Assembly: GCF_000429965.1 (NCBI RefSeq)
Contig: NZ_KE387007.1
Coordinates: 188,996-252,995, forward strand
DNA from: Desulfogranum mediterraneum DSM 13871
GTDB taxonomy: Bacteria; Desulfobacterota; Desulfobulbia; Desulfobulbales; Desulfobulbaceae
Length of the DNA: 64,000 nt
Reading direction: 5' to 3'
Shown here in pieces: positions 51,128-60,669 of the stretch. Made by a program: the position numbers and the translations under genes. Under the pieces are notes generated by a model. That model was given only the letters and a program-made list of their open reading frames with translations. It was not told the origin of the DNA and did not search any database. How positions within the stretch are numbered: the stretch's first letter is position 1; the number at the start of each line of letters is the position of its first letter.

Positions 51128-51302
51128 CAGGACGAGTATCCGGAGCTGAGTGAAGACCAGGAGCCATGATGCCACCAAGGGGATTCATGGCCTGTTTCGA
51201 GGCCTATTTCCTTAACCCGTCCATTTTAAAGCAACTTGTGGATGTTGTCACTGCTTTAATAGGAAAGCGTACACATCGCTGCCTGCTGTGCACTTTGCCC
51301 GG

Positions 51303-54300
51303 CTAGATCATGGACAGCTCCTCAGGGGCCTGCGCCGGTTCCTGGATATCTTCGACCGCGGCCGCATCATCATGGCCCAGGCCGATCTCGTCAACCTCAC
51401 TCATGGACGCTTCAGCCGTTTCCCCTGTCTCGTCCATGGCCGGGATCTCCATGGCGTCCTGGTCCTCACTGCTCACCGAGTAGCTCTCCAGTGCTTCGGA
51501 CTGCTCCTGGCCGACTGCAGCTGCCTGGGGTGATGAATCTGGAATGATTATTGACACCGTCTGGCCGAGTTGATCCGGGGCCTCGCCTGCTGCTGAACTG
51601 TTGGCAGCTTGTGCTGCATCAGCACCATGACTCAATCCCTCTTCACCCTCCAGGGAAGGGAGATCCGGATCGAAGTCCTCTTCTTCCCTGAGATGCTGAT
51701 CCAGGGCTCCCTCTGGGGCGAGGGCTTCGGCCGCATGCTCCTGGGGAGCAAGGGGTGGCTCGAACTGTGTCGAGGGCATGGCCCCTTTAAGGGATTCTCC
51801 TATCCCCAGGGACTCATCCATGGCCTCGGCAACAGGATTGGAGTCTTCCCTGTAAGACTCGTTGGCTCCGTCGGGCTCTGGGGATGGGATTGCCGTGGGC
51901 TTCTCGGTAGAGGGTTCCTGGCTCTCTGCCTGCACTCCGGCGGCAGCATCTGCTTCCTCTGCACCGATCGCTATGGAGGGCAGCTCGATGTTGATGGTTT
52001 CAAGGGCCGGGGCCTCGCTGCTGAACTTTTCGGCGCCATCATCTGCTCCAATGGTGATACCGTCCGGCGGTTCTTGGTACAGTTCAAGGATGGCCTGTTC
52101 ATCGAGGGCTGCGGCATAAATTCTGGCATCGTCGAGCTGGCCATGGAAGAACATCCCCTCGGTAGCGACCTCTCCGTTATGGATGAGGCTTGTACCGTTT
52201 ATCCCGCCGATGCCGGTTGGGTCAGGGTGGATCCCCAGGGCGATTGCCTCGCTGGCGCCGAACTGTTGACCGTCCAGGTAGCCTCTCAGTCCCTGCGTAC
52301 TGTGGGGGGGATCGCTATTCAGGGTGACGGCAACATGGTGCCATTTCCCATCTGCAATGGCTAAAGGCTCGCCGCTGTCGGTCTCGGCGAGGATAAAACC
52401 ACCTTCAAGCTCCCCCTTCCTGCTGTTGTAGCCGCCGACATAGAGTTTGCCCTCATCGATGTAGATGTTTAAGCCTGCCTGCTCGCCGCCCTCTTCATAG
52501 ACCATCATGGTCCCCTCTTGCTGTTCGCTCTTCAGCCAGATAGAGGTGGTGCGCTGGTTGGTTGCAGTCAGGTTGATATCGGTCGAGGAGGTGACCTTTA
52601 AAAAATCGCCGTCTCCGTCCAGGGTCAATACGCCCTCTTCGAGATGGGCGTCGCCCATCAGGCGGGCCTCATCCTTGACTTCGCCGCCGGTATTGTAGGT
52701 GTAGGTTCCGTCTGCGTCGTTGAAACGGAAGTTGGCGGTGAGCGGGTCTGCCAGAAAGTCGGCTACGCTGAGTTCCTGGTCGGCAAAGGTGAGTGTTTCA
52801 ACCTGGGTCAGGGATACCTGGCCATCTCGGCCTTCCACGGAGTCGCTGACCGTAAGGGATGCGTCGCCCTTGGTGAGGGAATACTCCTGGGCATTGCCGT
52901 GAAAGATCACCGTGTCTGTGCCCGTGCCGCCATCGATATTTTGGCTGCCGGAACTCACCTCTATCCGGTCATTGCCCTCTCCGGATTGGTAGTTGGCACC
53001 TGCTCCCAGTTGGACTCCGTCAGCCCCGGTACCGCTATCGTCCCGGCTGACGCTTACCTCTGCCCTCTGGGTTTCGCCGTTTTCATCGCTGAAACTGGTG
53101 GAGACGGAGAGTTCAAAGTCTTCCTTGTTTGAATTGGGAACTGTCAGGGTGAGGTCGCCGGTCTCCTCCGGGGTGAGGGTCCAGGAACCGTCCGGGTTGC
53201 AGGTTCCCTGGGAGAGGGTGCCTCCCTGGGGGAGGTCGCTGATGGTGACGCTTGCCTGGTCAGCCTCTGCCTGCTCAAAGGCTGTGGAAGCGATGTTCAG
53301 CGGGTATTCAACACCCTCCTCTGGGGTAAATCTGACGTCTTTCAAGGTAAAGCCATTGGCCTTGGCACCGCTGTTTCCTTGAATGGCCAGATACTGGAAG
53401 TTGTCTTGAGGGGTAATGGTGAACTGGTGCTCGCCATTGTTGTCCGGCCCGCGGATGGTGCCGCTGTCAACGACCTGGCCGTCCTGGTCATAGGCGGTCC
53501 AGGAGGTGCTTTCTCCCTTGAGGTGCTGGTAGGTCACCTCAGTCTGCTCAATATTCTGTTCAAAATCCAAGACCAGTGCCTCGTCATCGTTGATCAAATT
53601 CTGGTCCTTTTTCTTTTCCCCAGCACTGGCAACGCCCATGGGGTTGTCGTTGTTGAAGTTGAGATTATTACCCGGGGTCCCGGCCTGGAGGTTGAGAACC
53701 CCGTTCTCATCCTCGGTTGAGGCACCGTTGTTAAAGGTATAGACGTTGGCAGATTCAGAGTTGAAGTGAAAGGATTGGCTGGGTGGAGTGGTGGTCCTGC
53801 TCGCCCCAAGGTTGACCTCAAGGAGCGGGGCGGTGATGATCTCCAGGGTAGGCGGGTCATTGACCTCGTTGACGGTGACGACCACGGATTTGACCACCTC
53901 AGCGCCGTTCTCATCGCTGCTGGTGACGGTGATCTGATCGCTGCCGCTGTAGTCGCTCTCTGGGGTATAGGTGATGGTGCCGTCCTGGTCGACGAGGATT
54001 GCGCCATGTTGGGCCGTTGCCTGGGTGTTGACCGTCCCCTCCAGGTCGCTGGCAGTAAAGGAGATCTGCTTGGAGCCGTTTTGGTCGACGCTTGCCTGGG
54101 AGAGGATCTCCAGGGTGGGCGGGTCGTTGACCTCGTTGACGGTGATGGCCACGGACTTGATGACCTGTGCGCCGCTCTGGTCGCTGCTGGTGACGGTGAT
54201 CTGATCGCTGCCGCTGTAGTCGCTCTCTGGGGTGTAGGTGATGGTGCCGTCCTGATCGACGAGAATTGCGCCATGTTGGGCGGTTGCCTGGGTGTTGACC

Positions 54301-55679
54301 GCCCCCTCCAGGTCGCTGGCAGTAAAGGAGATCTGCTTGGAGCCGTCTTCGTCGACGCTTGCCTGGGAGAGGATCTCCAGGGTGGGCGGGTCGTTGACCT
54401 CGTTGACGGTGATGGCCACGGACTTGATGACCTGTGCGCCGCTCTGGTCGCTGCTGGTGACGGTGATCTGATCGCTGCCGCTGTAGTCGCTGTCTGGGGT
54501 GTAGGTGATGGTGCCGTCCTGGTCGACGAGAATTGCGCCATGTTGGGCGGTTGCCTGGGTGTCGACCGTCCCCTCCAGGTCGCTGGCAGTAAAGGAGATC
54601 TGCTTTGATCCGTCTTCGTCCACGCTTGCCTGGGAAACGATCTCCAGGGTAGGGCTATCGTTGCGTCCTTGGATCGACATATCCAGATGATGACTGGTGC
54701 CGTCGCTGGAGGAGACCGTGATTGTATCGATGACGACCTGTCCCTCGGCAAGTTGCTGTACCTTTTGTTGCTCATTATCCAGGCTATAGCTCCAGGATCC
54801 GCTCTTGCTGAGCGCAAAGGTGCCATACTCGCCAACAATGTTTACCGGTTGAAAGAAGCCCTCCCCGGGATTGGGATCGTCTATGCGGAGCTGCCCCTCG
54901 AGAGTTGTCTGTTGGTCTTCACTGAGTTGGCCACCCGTACCGCTGATGGCAGCCGCTTGCTGGGGGAGAGGGGCCTCTTGCGTTTCCGGATCGTCTGGGG
55001 GAACATCAGCAGGATCCTGGGAAGGGAGGGGGGCTGCTGGTGCAGTCACGCCCTGGGGCCCGGCTGCAACCGTTGCCTCACTGGAGGCGGCTGCCGGGAT
55101 CGCTGCGGTCTCTGCAGTCTCTGCGGGAACAGGCTGCTCCTGTTGAACTGGAGAGCTCTCTTCTTGATCTCGCCCCAGTTGCTCGCTCTTTCTGCCCCTG
55201 CCATCCCGGTGAGAAGCAGGGATTGCTGTTGTCTGTTCTTCCGTCTCCGGCACCGTGGCTGTTTCAGCCAGGGAAAAGGTGCTGTTGCCGGAGCCACCAG
55301 GGGGGAGGGCAGGCTCTTGCGCTTCCGCTCGTCCTGCCGTTTCAGGCTGTTCTTCCTGGGAACTGCCGGGGGGCACCTTGCCGCTGGCCGTCCTAATGGG
55401 CAGGATCCCTGGCAGTGGGGAGTCGGGGTCTATCCTCAGGGAGCTGGGACCATTTTCTTGCTGACCGGGACGGAGGAACTCCTGATTCGTGTCTGTTCCC
55501 AGGTGGATATTACCCTGGCTTGAGTGGTCATCAGCCTGCTGGGCAGTGGTCTTCCAGTTTTTTGCCCTTAACCGGCGTTGTTCTTCGCTTGTTTCATCAA
55601 TCGAGCCTTCCAGCCATGCCGCCGAGGGGTCGCTCTCTGGGGTGGGGTGGTGTCTGGAGGTGAGTTTGGAGTCAGACAT
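51303..55679 (-). CDS. Large cadherin-repeat/LamG surface adhesin
   Basis: A 1459-aa acidic secreted protein. There is no Sec signal. A disordered Gln/Glu/Pro-rich N-terminus (to about 270) is followed by a VCBS-like unit, three nearly identical 89-aa cadherin-like repeats (NDPPTLEILSQASVDEDGSK type), further beta domains, one RTX-like stretch (GEGNDRIEVSSGSQNIDGGT), and a LamG/concanavalin-like lectin domain (GKWHHVAVTLNSD, FHGQLDDARIYAAALDEQA). The acidic tail ends ELSMI. I see no retention module or LapG site. It would be exported by the neighbouring type I system. The chosen ATG has a weak ribosome site. Confidence 0.85.
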   Translation of the reverse strand: MSDSKLTSRHHPTPESDPSAAWLEGSIDETSEEQRRLRAKNWKTTAQQADDHSSQGNIHLGTDTNQEFLRPGQQENGPSSLRIDPDSPLPGILPIRTASGKVPPGSSQEEQPETAGRAEAQEPALPPGGSGNSTFSLAETATVPETEEQTTAIPASHRDGRGRKSEQLGRDQEESSPVQQEQPVPAETAETAAIPAAASSEATVAAGPQGVTAPAAPLPSQDPADVPPDDPETQEAPLPQQAAAISGTGGQLSEDQQTTLEGQLRIDDPNPGEGFFQPVNIVGEYGTFALSKSGSWSYSLDNEQQKVQQLAEGQVVIDTITVSSSDGTSHHLDMSIQGRNDSPTLEIVSQASVDEDGSKQISFTASDLEGTVDTQATAQHGAILVDQDGTITYTPDSDYSGSDQITVTSSDQSGAQVIKSVAITVNEVNDPPTLEILSQASVDEDGSKQISFTASDLEGAVNTQATAQHGAILVDQDGTITYTPESDYSGSDQITVTSSDQSGAQVIKSVAITVNEVNDPPTLEILSQASVDQNGSKQISFTASDLEGTVNTQATAQHGAILVDQDGTITYTPESDYSGSDQITVTSSDENGAEVVKSVVVTVNEVNDPPTLEIITAPLLEVNLGASRTTTPPSQSFHFNSESANVYTFNNGASTEDENGVLNLQAGTPGNNLNFNNDNPMGVASAGEKKKDQNLINDDEALVLDFEQNIEQTEVTYQHLKGESTSWTAYDQDGQVVDSGTIRGPDNNGEHQFTITPQDNFQYLAIQGNSGAKANGFTLKDVRFTPEEGVEYPLNIASTAFEQAEADQASVTISDLPQGGTLSQGTCNPDGSWTLTPEETGDLTLTVPNSNKEDFELSVSTSFSDENGETQRAEVSVSRDDSGTGADGVQLGAGANYQSGEGNDRIEVSSGSQNIDGGTGTDTVIFHGNAQEYSLTKGDASLTVSDSVEGRDGQVSLTQVETLTFADQELSVADFLADPLTANFRFNDADGTYTYNTGGEVKDEARLMGDAHLEEGVLTLDGDGDFLKVTSSTDINLTATNQRTTSIWLKSEQQEGTMMVYEEGGEQAGLNIYIDEGKLYVGGYNSRKGELEGGFILAETDSGEPLAIADGKWHHVAVTLNSDPPHSTQGLRGYLDGQQFGASEAIALGIHPDPTGIGGINGTSLIHNGEVATEGMFFHGQLDDARIYAAALDEQAILELYQEPPDGITIGADDGAEKFSSEAPALETINIELPSIAIGAEEADAAAGVQAESQEPSTEKPTAIPSPEPDGANESYREDSNPVAEAMDESLGIGESLKGAMPSTQFEPPLAPQEHAAEALAPEGALDQHLREEEDFDPDLPSLEGEEGLSHGADAAQAANSSAAGEAPDQLGQTVSIIIPDSSPQAAAVGQEQSEALESYSVSSEDQDAMEIPAMDETGETAEASMSEVDEIGLGHDDAAAVEDIQEPAQAPEELSMI
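53841..54641 (-). repeat. Three tandem 267-bp repeats in the adhesin gene
   Basis: The phrase CTCCAGGGT followed by AGGCGGGTC or GGGCGGGTC recurs at 53841, 54108, 54375 and (start of a decayed unit) 54642, exactly 267 bp apart. Each encodes one 89-aa cadherin-like domain. The DNA identity between units is very high, so copy number can vary by recombination. Confidence 0.9.
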
Positions 55680-55867
55680 GCTTGCACCGTAGAAAAAGGA
55701 GTGGGAGACAGCTGGGTTGTACGCCAAGGGGGCCCAGCTGTTCCGGGAGGCAAAGAGGAACGCTGGAGACCGGTCATGGGGAAAAGGCGCACTGTGCCGT
55801 ACCCTGGTAGCGATGCAACAACTGTTCCTTTTACTGTGAGTGGCTGGCTAGACTGCAGGGTACGTAG

Positions 55868-55974
55868 AAAAACGATATTTTTCGCTCAAGACCCGGGCAT
55901 GGGAGGAAAGGTGCCGTAGTCATGAGCTTGATGTTCCGTTGTTAAAGTTTGTGTCGCAATCCGGAGACGAGAAG
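55868..55974 (+). repeat. Dispersed intergenic element, copy D (diverged)
   Basis: TTTTTCGCTCAAGACCCGGG, CATGGGAGGAAAGGTGCCGT, TGATGTTCCGTTGTTAAAG and CGCAATCCGGAGACGAGAAG align in order with copy A, with many changes. Unlike the others it lies upstream of a gene (the adhesin) inside a run of co-directional genes. The rest of 55680-56124 shows no gene. Confidence 0.5.
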
Positions 55975-56124
55975 AGGGGGCAAGCTCTCAAGCTCGCCTG
56001 TAACTACAGCCTGGCAGTTGGCGTGAGCGCCGGGGAGAGTGCTCTGGGGCCAGAGCAGACCATTCTTGATTACAAAACCAGGATTCCAGTTACGGTAACG
56101 AAATAACTGGAACCTTGGTTCGGC

Positions 56125-57078
56125 TTATCCCCAGTAGTCATCGCTCTTTTTTTGTTTTTTCATGATCGCCGTTACCTGGTTGCCGGCCTCGTTATAGATG
56201 ACCCGGTCAAAGGCGATGATGTTGGCCATGGCAATGCCCCGGCCGTGGTTATGGGAGGCGCGGGATGGATCAAACTCCATGAAACTCTTCCAGTTGAAGC
56301 CCTTACCCTGGTCGGTGATCTGCAGGTAGTAGCTGTCTCCTTTGCGTTCAAAGATAACGGTGGCTTTTTTTGCTGTATATTCAGGCAGGGCGAGGCGGCG
56401 TTCAACCTCGTCCCGCCAGCTGTTGCTGTCCATCAGCTCGGTTTTCTGGTCATAATCAATGCCCAGGTTGCCATGCTCGATGGCATTGAACAGCAGCTCC
56501 GAGATCCCGGTCAAGGCTCGCTCTGCATCGGGAAAGCAGTTCGCCAGAAAGGAGGACATGCTCTCGGCTTCGTCAAGGGTGCGGCAACTCCCTTTCAACA
56601 CTTCAAGCAGGCCAAAGCTCAGGCGATGACGCTCCATCTCCTTTTTCAGGGCCCTTCGTTGTTTGATCTCCTTGACCGCCGAGGAGACGATGGAGAGCAG
56701 AGTCTTCCGTTCGATGGGTTTGGTCAGGTAGTAAAAGACCCCGGCCTTGATCCCCTCACTGATTTCATCGGGCTTGTCCGCAGCCGTCTGCATGATGATG
56801 GGGATATATTTCAACTTTTTATTGCTGAGCACCTTTTTGGTGACTTCCATGCCGTCCATCTCCGGCATCATCCGATCCAGGAGGATGGCGTCGATGTTGT
56901 TGCCCTGTTGCTCGAGTACCTCCATGGCCTCGAGGCCATTGGTGGCTGTAATCACCCTGTAGGGTTGTTTTTGAAGAATGGAGACCAACAGGTGCAGGGC
57001 CGTGGGATTGTCATCCACGGCGAGAATGGTGGGGGTAAGGGTATCGGCGGCTTGGAGGTGTCTGTTGTCTGCAGTCAT
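56125..57078 (-). CDS. Response regulator with HATPase (anti-sigma-like) output
   Basis: A 317-aa protein. The receiver has an intact site (VDDN, LLDRMMPEMDG, TAA, TKP). A coiled linker (KEIKQRRALKKEMERHRLSF) follows, then a HATPase_c_2 domain like RsbW (GISELLFNAIEHGN, ITDQGKGFNW, HGRGIAMANII). There is no DHp domain, so it is not a kinase for a His site. It may act as a switch or Ser kinase on an anti-sigma partner that is not in the window. It is in the operon between HlyD and the adhesin gene. Confidence 0.88.
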   Translation of the reverse strand: MTADNRHLQAADTLTPTILAVDDNPTALHLLVSILQKQPYRVITATNGLEAMEVLEQQGNNIDAILLDRMMPEMDGMEVTKKVLSNKKLKYIPIIMQTAADKPDEISEGIKAGVFYYLTKPIERKTLLSIVSSAVKEIKQRRALKKEMERHRLSFGLLEVLKGSCRTLDEAESMSSFLANCFPDAERALTGISELLFNAIEHGNLGIDYDQKTELMDSNSWRDEVERRLALPEYTAKKATVIFERKGDSYYLQITDQGKGFNWKSFMEFDPSRASHNHGRGIAMANIIAFDRVIYNEAGNQVTAIMKKQKKSDDYWG

Positions 57079-57102
57079 GATTTCTTGATCGTGAAAGTAT
57101 AT

Positions 57103-58431
57103 TTATCGTTCGATAAAGGCTGAGTTCAGGGCCTTGTGGATCGGCTTGAGGAAGTATTCCAGCAGGCTCTTCTCACCGGTAATGATGTCGGCGTTGACGA
57201 TCATTCCAGGCAATATTCGGTTTTTTCCCGGGGTGTTACCCAGGTAATCCTTGTCAAGGGTGACCATGCCCTTGTAGTAGCTTCTTCTCTGCTCGTCGGT
57301 AAAGGTCGTTGCCGATAATCCGCTGATGGAACCGTCAATGGCTCCGTAACGGGTGAAGTCGTACGAGGTGATCTTGATGATGGCCGGATCGCCGACTTTG
57401 ATATGGCCGATATCGCTTGGGGAAATCTTGATCTCGGCCAGGAGCTCTCCGCTGGTGGGGACGATCTCCATGAGTTGGCTCCCCGGGGCGATCACCCCTC
57501 CCACCGTGTGCACGCTCAGGCCCTTGACGATCCCTTCGGTGGGGGCGCGAAGAGCGAGTCGCCTGACCTGGTTGCTGAGTTTTTCGTAGAGTTCCTTGCT
57601 CTCGGCCAGTTCCTGCTCAACCTCTCCCAGTTGTTGCAGGGCCATATTTTTGGCGGTTGAGATAGACGATTGGAGCCGTATCTCGTATTCGTTGATCAGG
57701 TCTTTGGCCTGGAGGAGTTTAATCTGGAGGCTGTCGACCTTTCCCTGTTGGTTGTTCAACTCGCGGACCGCATTCAGGTAAGTGGTCTCCGCGACCAACC
57801 GTTCCTGGTAGAGCTGATTCTGGGTGGCAAAGGAGGCCTCCACCACCTCAAGGTTTTTCCGGGCAGTGGCCAGCTCCTGTTGGAGCAGGTTCAACTGTTC
57901 TTTCTTCTGGGTAATCTGCCTCCGGATCAGCTCCTTTTCTTTGGTGTGGGCATCGATCATGGCATCCAGGATTTTCCCCTGGGAAGAGGAGAGCTGCTGG
58001 TGCCTGTTGCTGGCAGCCTCATAGATGGCACGGTCGTCATTGAGAAAAGAATGCAGCCGTGCGGCCTGGAGCTCCAGGAGTTGGAGTCTGGTCTGGGTCC
58101 GTTCCCGGTCGCTGAGCAGGGCGCTCCCCTCGAGTCTGATCAGGATCTGGCCCTTGTCTACCTTGTTGTCGTCACGGATCAGGATCTCTTCAACGATCCC
58201 TCCCTCCAGGTGCTGGATGGACTGGACATAGCCAGAGGGCACAATCTCGCCAGCAGCGGTGGAGCGTTCGGTGATCTGGGTAAAAGAGGCCCAGGCAATG
58301 AAGGCGATGAAGCTGAAGCAGACGATCAGCATGGTGGTACGGACCAGGTAGGGGGTCCTGGCCTCTTCCAGCATTGCTGCTTGGGAAAGGATGCGGAGCT
58401 GACGGGTGTTATCTCTAGATTTCTTGGCCAT
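57103..58431 (-). CDS. HlyD-family membrane-fusion protein of the second secretion system
   Basis: A 442-aa protein with one N-terminal helix (about 31-49, MLIVCFSFIAFIAWASF), a lipoyl half-site (GEIVPSGYVQSIQHLEGGIV), a long coiled coil (about 100-280) and the C-terminal beta domain ending PGMIVNADIITGEKSLLEYF. It is related to lapC. It links the paired ABC transporter to the TolC-like channel. Confidence 0.93.
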   Translation of the reverse strand: MAKKSRDNTRQLRILSQAAMLEEARTPYLVRTTMLIVCFSFIAFIAWASFTQITERSTAAGEIVPSGYVQSIQHLEGGIVEEILIRDDNKVDKGQILIRLEGSALLSDRERTQTRLQLLELQAARLHSFLNDDRAIYEAASNRHQQLSSSQGKILDAMIDAHTKEKELIRRQITQKKEQLNLLQQELATARKNLEVVEASFATQNQLYQERLVAETTYLNAVRELNNQQGKVDSLQIKLLQAKDLINEYEIRLQSSISTAKNMALQQLGEVEQELAESKELYEKLSNQVRRLALRAPTEGIVKGLSVHTVGGVIAPGSQLMEIVPTSGELLAEIKISPSDIGHIKVGDPAIIKITSYDFTRYGAIDGSISGLSATTFTDEQRRSYYKGMVTLDKDYLGNTPGKNRILPGMIVNADIITGEKSLLEYFLKPIHKALNSAFIER

Positions 58432-58485
58432 GGTTGATGCTCAGCAGAGGGGGAGGTGGGGTGCGATGTCTCGACATGGTCGTCT

Positions 58486-60669
58486 TCAGCTGTGCAGGGC
58501 CTTGAGCAGTTCGGCCGGAGCTCCGGATAAGACCTGGCCATTGCCGGGCAGATACACCAGCCGGTCCGCCTGGAGGATGTCTTCCTGGTATTCGGTGACG
58601 AAGACCATGGTCTTGTCCCCTCGAAATTTTTGGAGGTATTCCCGGAATAAGGCACCGGTGGTATCGTTCTGGACCGCCGAAGGAAACTCGTCAAAGAGCA
58701 TGATGGCGGCCTTGCGGAGATAGCCCCGCGCCAGGGTGAGCTGGAAGGCAAAACTTGAGGACAGCTGTTCTGAGCGATAGTCTCCGATAAAGGTGTTGAG
58801 CCCCTTGGGCAGACTCAGGGTCTCTTCCAGGGCCCCTGCCCAGACCAGGGCATCACGCAGCTCTTCGTCGCTGGCATCCGGTTGGACCATGCGGAGATTC
58901 TTTTCAATGGTGCCGTGAAAGAGTTCCACCATCTGGGGGACATAGGAGATGTTTTTGCGCAGGTCAATGGGGTCGCGTTGGCGAATGTCCAGGCCGTCAA
59001 TGAGGATCGAACCGATCTGAGGGGTGTAGAGCCCGTTGACGAGTTTGAGGACGCTGCTTTTTCCTGTGCCCGAACCACCGGTAATGGCGACGATTTCACC
59101 CGGTTGGATCTCCAGGCTCAGGCCGGAGATAACCGGACTGCGTTCACCGCTATAGCGAAGGCCGACCCCGCTGAAGGTGATCCTGCCCCTGAGCAGGGTG
59201 GTGTCTTTGGAGAAATCAACCAGCTTGCCCTCAGGGGGCGTCTTGATCAGCTTGTGGACCTGTTGGATGCTGCGGAAGATATAGCGCAGCCGGACCAGGG
59301 AGTTGCAGAGGGTCTGCATGGGGGTCAGGATGCGCCAGACCAGCATCATCGAGGCAATCAACCCTCCTGTGGTAATCTGGCCCTGCCAGGCCAGCCAGAT
59401 GCCGAAGGTGAGGGTCACCACCCCGGCCAGGATGGAGAGGCCGTAGGCAAAGGCCTCGATCAGGGAAGACTGGAAGGCCGAGGCAAAGCTGGTGATGGCG
59501 GCTTCTCCTGAGAGTTCATGAAAGCGTTGCCACCAGGTGTCACCCAGTCCGTGGGCCTTGATCATCCGGTTCTTCTGCATGGTTTCCACCAGCAGGGCCT
59601 GTTTGCGGACCATGGTCGAGGCCCCCCTTTCCGTGCTGGCCTGGATCCGGGGGAGCATGATCAGGGCGAGGAGGGCATAGCAGCCGGCGAGAACCAGAGG
59701 GATCAGGGCCAACGGTCCGCCGATGACGGCGATGGTGGCGAGGAAAATCAGGGTAAAGGGGAGCTCCAGCACACTGATGCCGGTGGGACTGGAGAAGAAA
59801 TCCCGGATGGAGTCAAAGTCTTTCATCCTGGCAACCTGGGAGGGTATGGAGGAGCCCTCAATCAGTCTGGGCGGCAGAAAGAGGAGGCGCTCAAACACTG
59901 CCTGGCTGGTGATGGCATCCAGGCGGACGCCGAAGTAGGCCAGGCTGCGCGCTCGAAGGTAGCGGAGCAGTGCTTCGACGGTCATGGCCAGGATGGCTCC
60001 CATGGCCAGGTATTGGAGGGTGTCCACGGAGCGACTGCCGATGACCTTGTCGTAGACCACCATCACAAAGAGCGATGAGGCCAGGGCCAGGGTGTTGATC
60101 AGGAAGCTCACCGCAAAGCTCTGGATAAGGATGGCGTCAAAGCGGCGGATCAGGTTCCTGAACCAGGTCAGGGCACGCTCCCCCACATTAGAGGAGATAA
60201 TGTTCTGTTTGGCCAGCTCTGTGGTGAGAGGCTCAAAGATGTAGACCGTCCCCTTATAGTTGGGCAGCTGATGGAGATCGATGGTGCTCTCCGTGAGCGG
60301 ATCCATGGCCTTGGCCCCCATGCTCTCGGGTGCCGGGATCAGGACCAGGGGGCGCTCGTCACGGTCCCGGTTCACAAAGAGACAGGGGCTCAACCGGGGG
60401 TCAAAGTTGTGCAGGCTGATCTCCGTGGAGCGGGCATGATAGCCCAGGTTGATCATGGTGTTGAGTAGGTCAACCCTGTCCAGTTCTCCTGGCATATGGG
60501 GAAGGGCTTCGCAGATCTTGCCGATCTTTCCCTGCCAGTTCAGGCTGCTCAGCAGGTAGGTCAGGGCGGTGGCATGTTCGGACACCCGCTCAAGGCCAAG
60601 CCATTTTGCCGGCTCCAGAGCGGCGCGAAGCCGGCGGGCCTGGGTAATGAATTTTGCCTCATTACTCAT
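58486..60669 (-). CDS. Type I secretion ABC protein, partner 1 (degenerate signature)
   Basis: A 727-aa protein. An N-terminal part (1-150) is shaped like a C39-like domain without a visible catalytic Cys. Six helices run between about 170 and 430. Walker A GGSGTGKSS (531) and Walker B LFDEF with the catalytic Glu (661) are present. The ABC signature is LSSSF (636-640) instead of LSGGQ, and the switch His is Glu693 (VTEYQ). Its stop is 54 bp before hlyD, and its start overlaps the partner's stop by 4 bp. It likely forms a heterodimer with the next gene. Confidence 0.9.
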   Translation of the reverse strand: MSNEAKFITQARRLRAALEPAKWLGLERVSEHATALTYLLSSLNWQGKIGKICEALPHMPGELDRVDLLNTMINLGYHARSTEISLHNFDPRLSPCLFVNRDRDERPLVLIPAPESMGAKAMDPLTESTIDLHQLPNYKGTVYIFEPLTTELAKQNIISSNVGERALTWFRNLIRRFDAILIQSFAVSFLINTLALASSLFVMVVYDKVIGSRSVDTLQYLAMGAILAMTVEALLRYLRARSLAYFGVRLDAITSQAVFERLLFLPPRLIEGSSIPSQVARMKDFDSIRDFFSSPTGISVLELPFTLIFLATIAVIGGPLALIPLVLAGCYALLALIMLPRIQASTERGASTMVRKQALLVETMQKNRMIKAHGLGDTWWQRFHELSGEAAITSFASAFQSSLIEAFAYGLSILAGVVTLTFGIWLAWQGQITTGGLIASMMLVWRILTPMQTLCNSLVRLRYIFRSIQQVHKLIKTPPEGKLVDFSKDTTLLRGRITFSGVGLRYSGERSPVISGLSLEIQPGEIVAITGGSGTGKSSVLKLVNGLYTPQIGSILIDGLDIRQRDPIDLRKNISYVPQMVELFHGTIEKNLRMVQPDASDEELRDALVWAGALEETLSLPKGLNTFIGDYRSEQLSSSFAFQLTLARGYLRKAAIMLFDEFPSAVQNDTTGALFREYLQKFRGDKTMVFVTEYQEDILQADRLVYLPGNGQVLSGAPAELLKALHS

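Noticed and set aside
53766..54608. 280-codon plus-strand repetitive frame
   Set aside because: It only mirrors the 267-bp repeats of the adhesin gene on the other strand.
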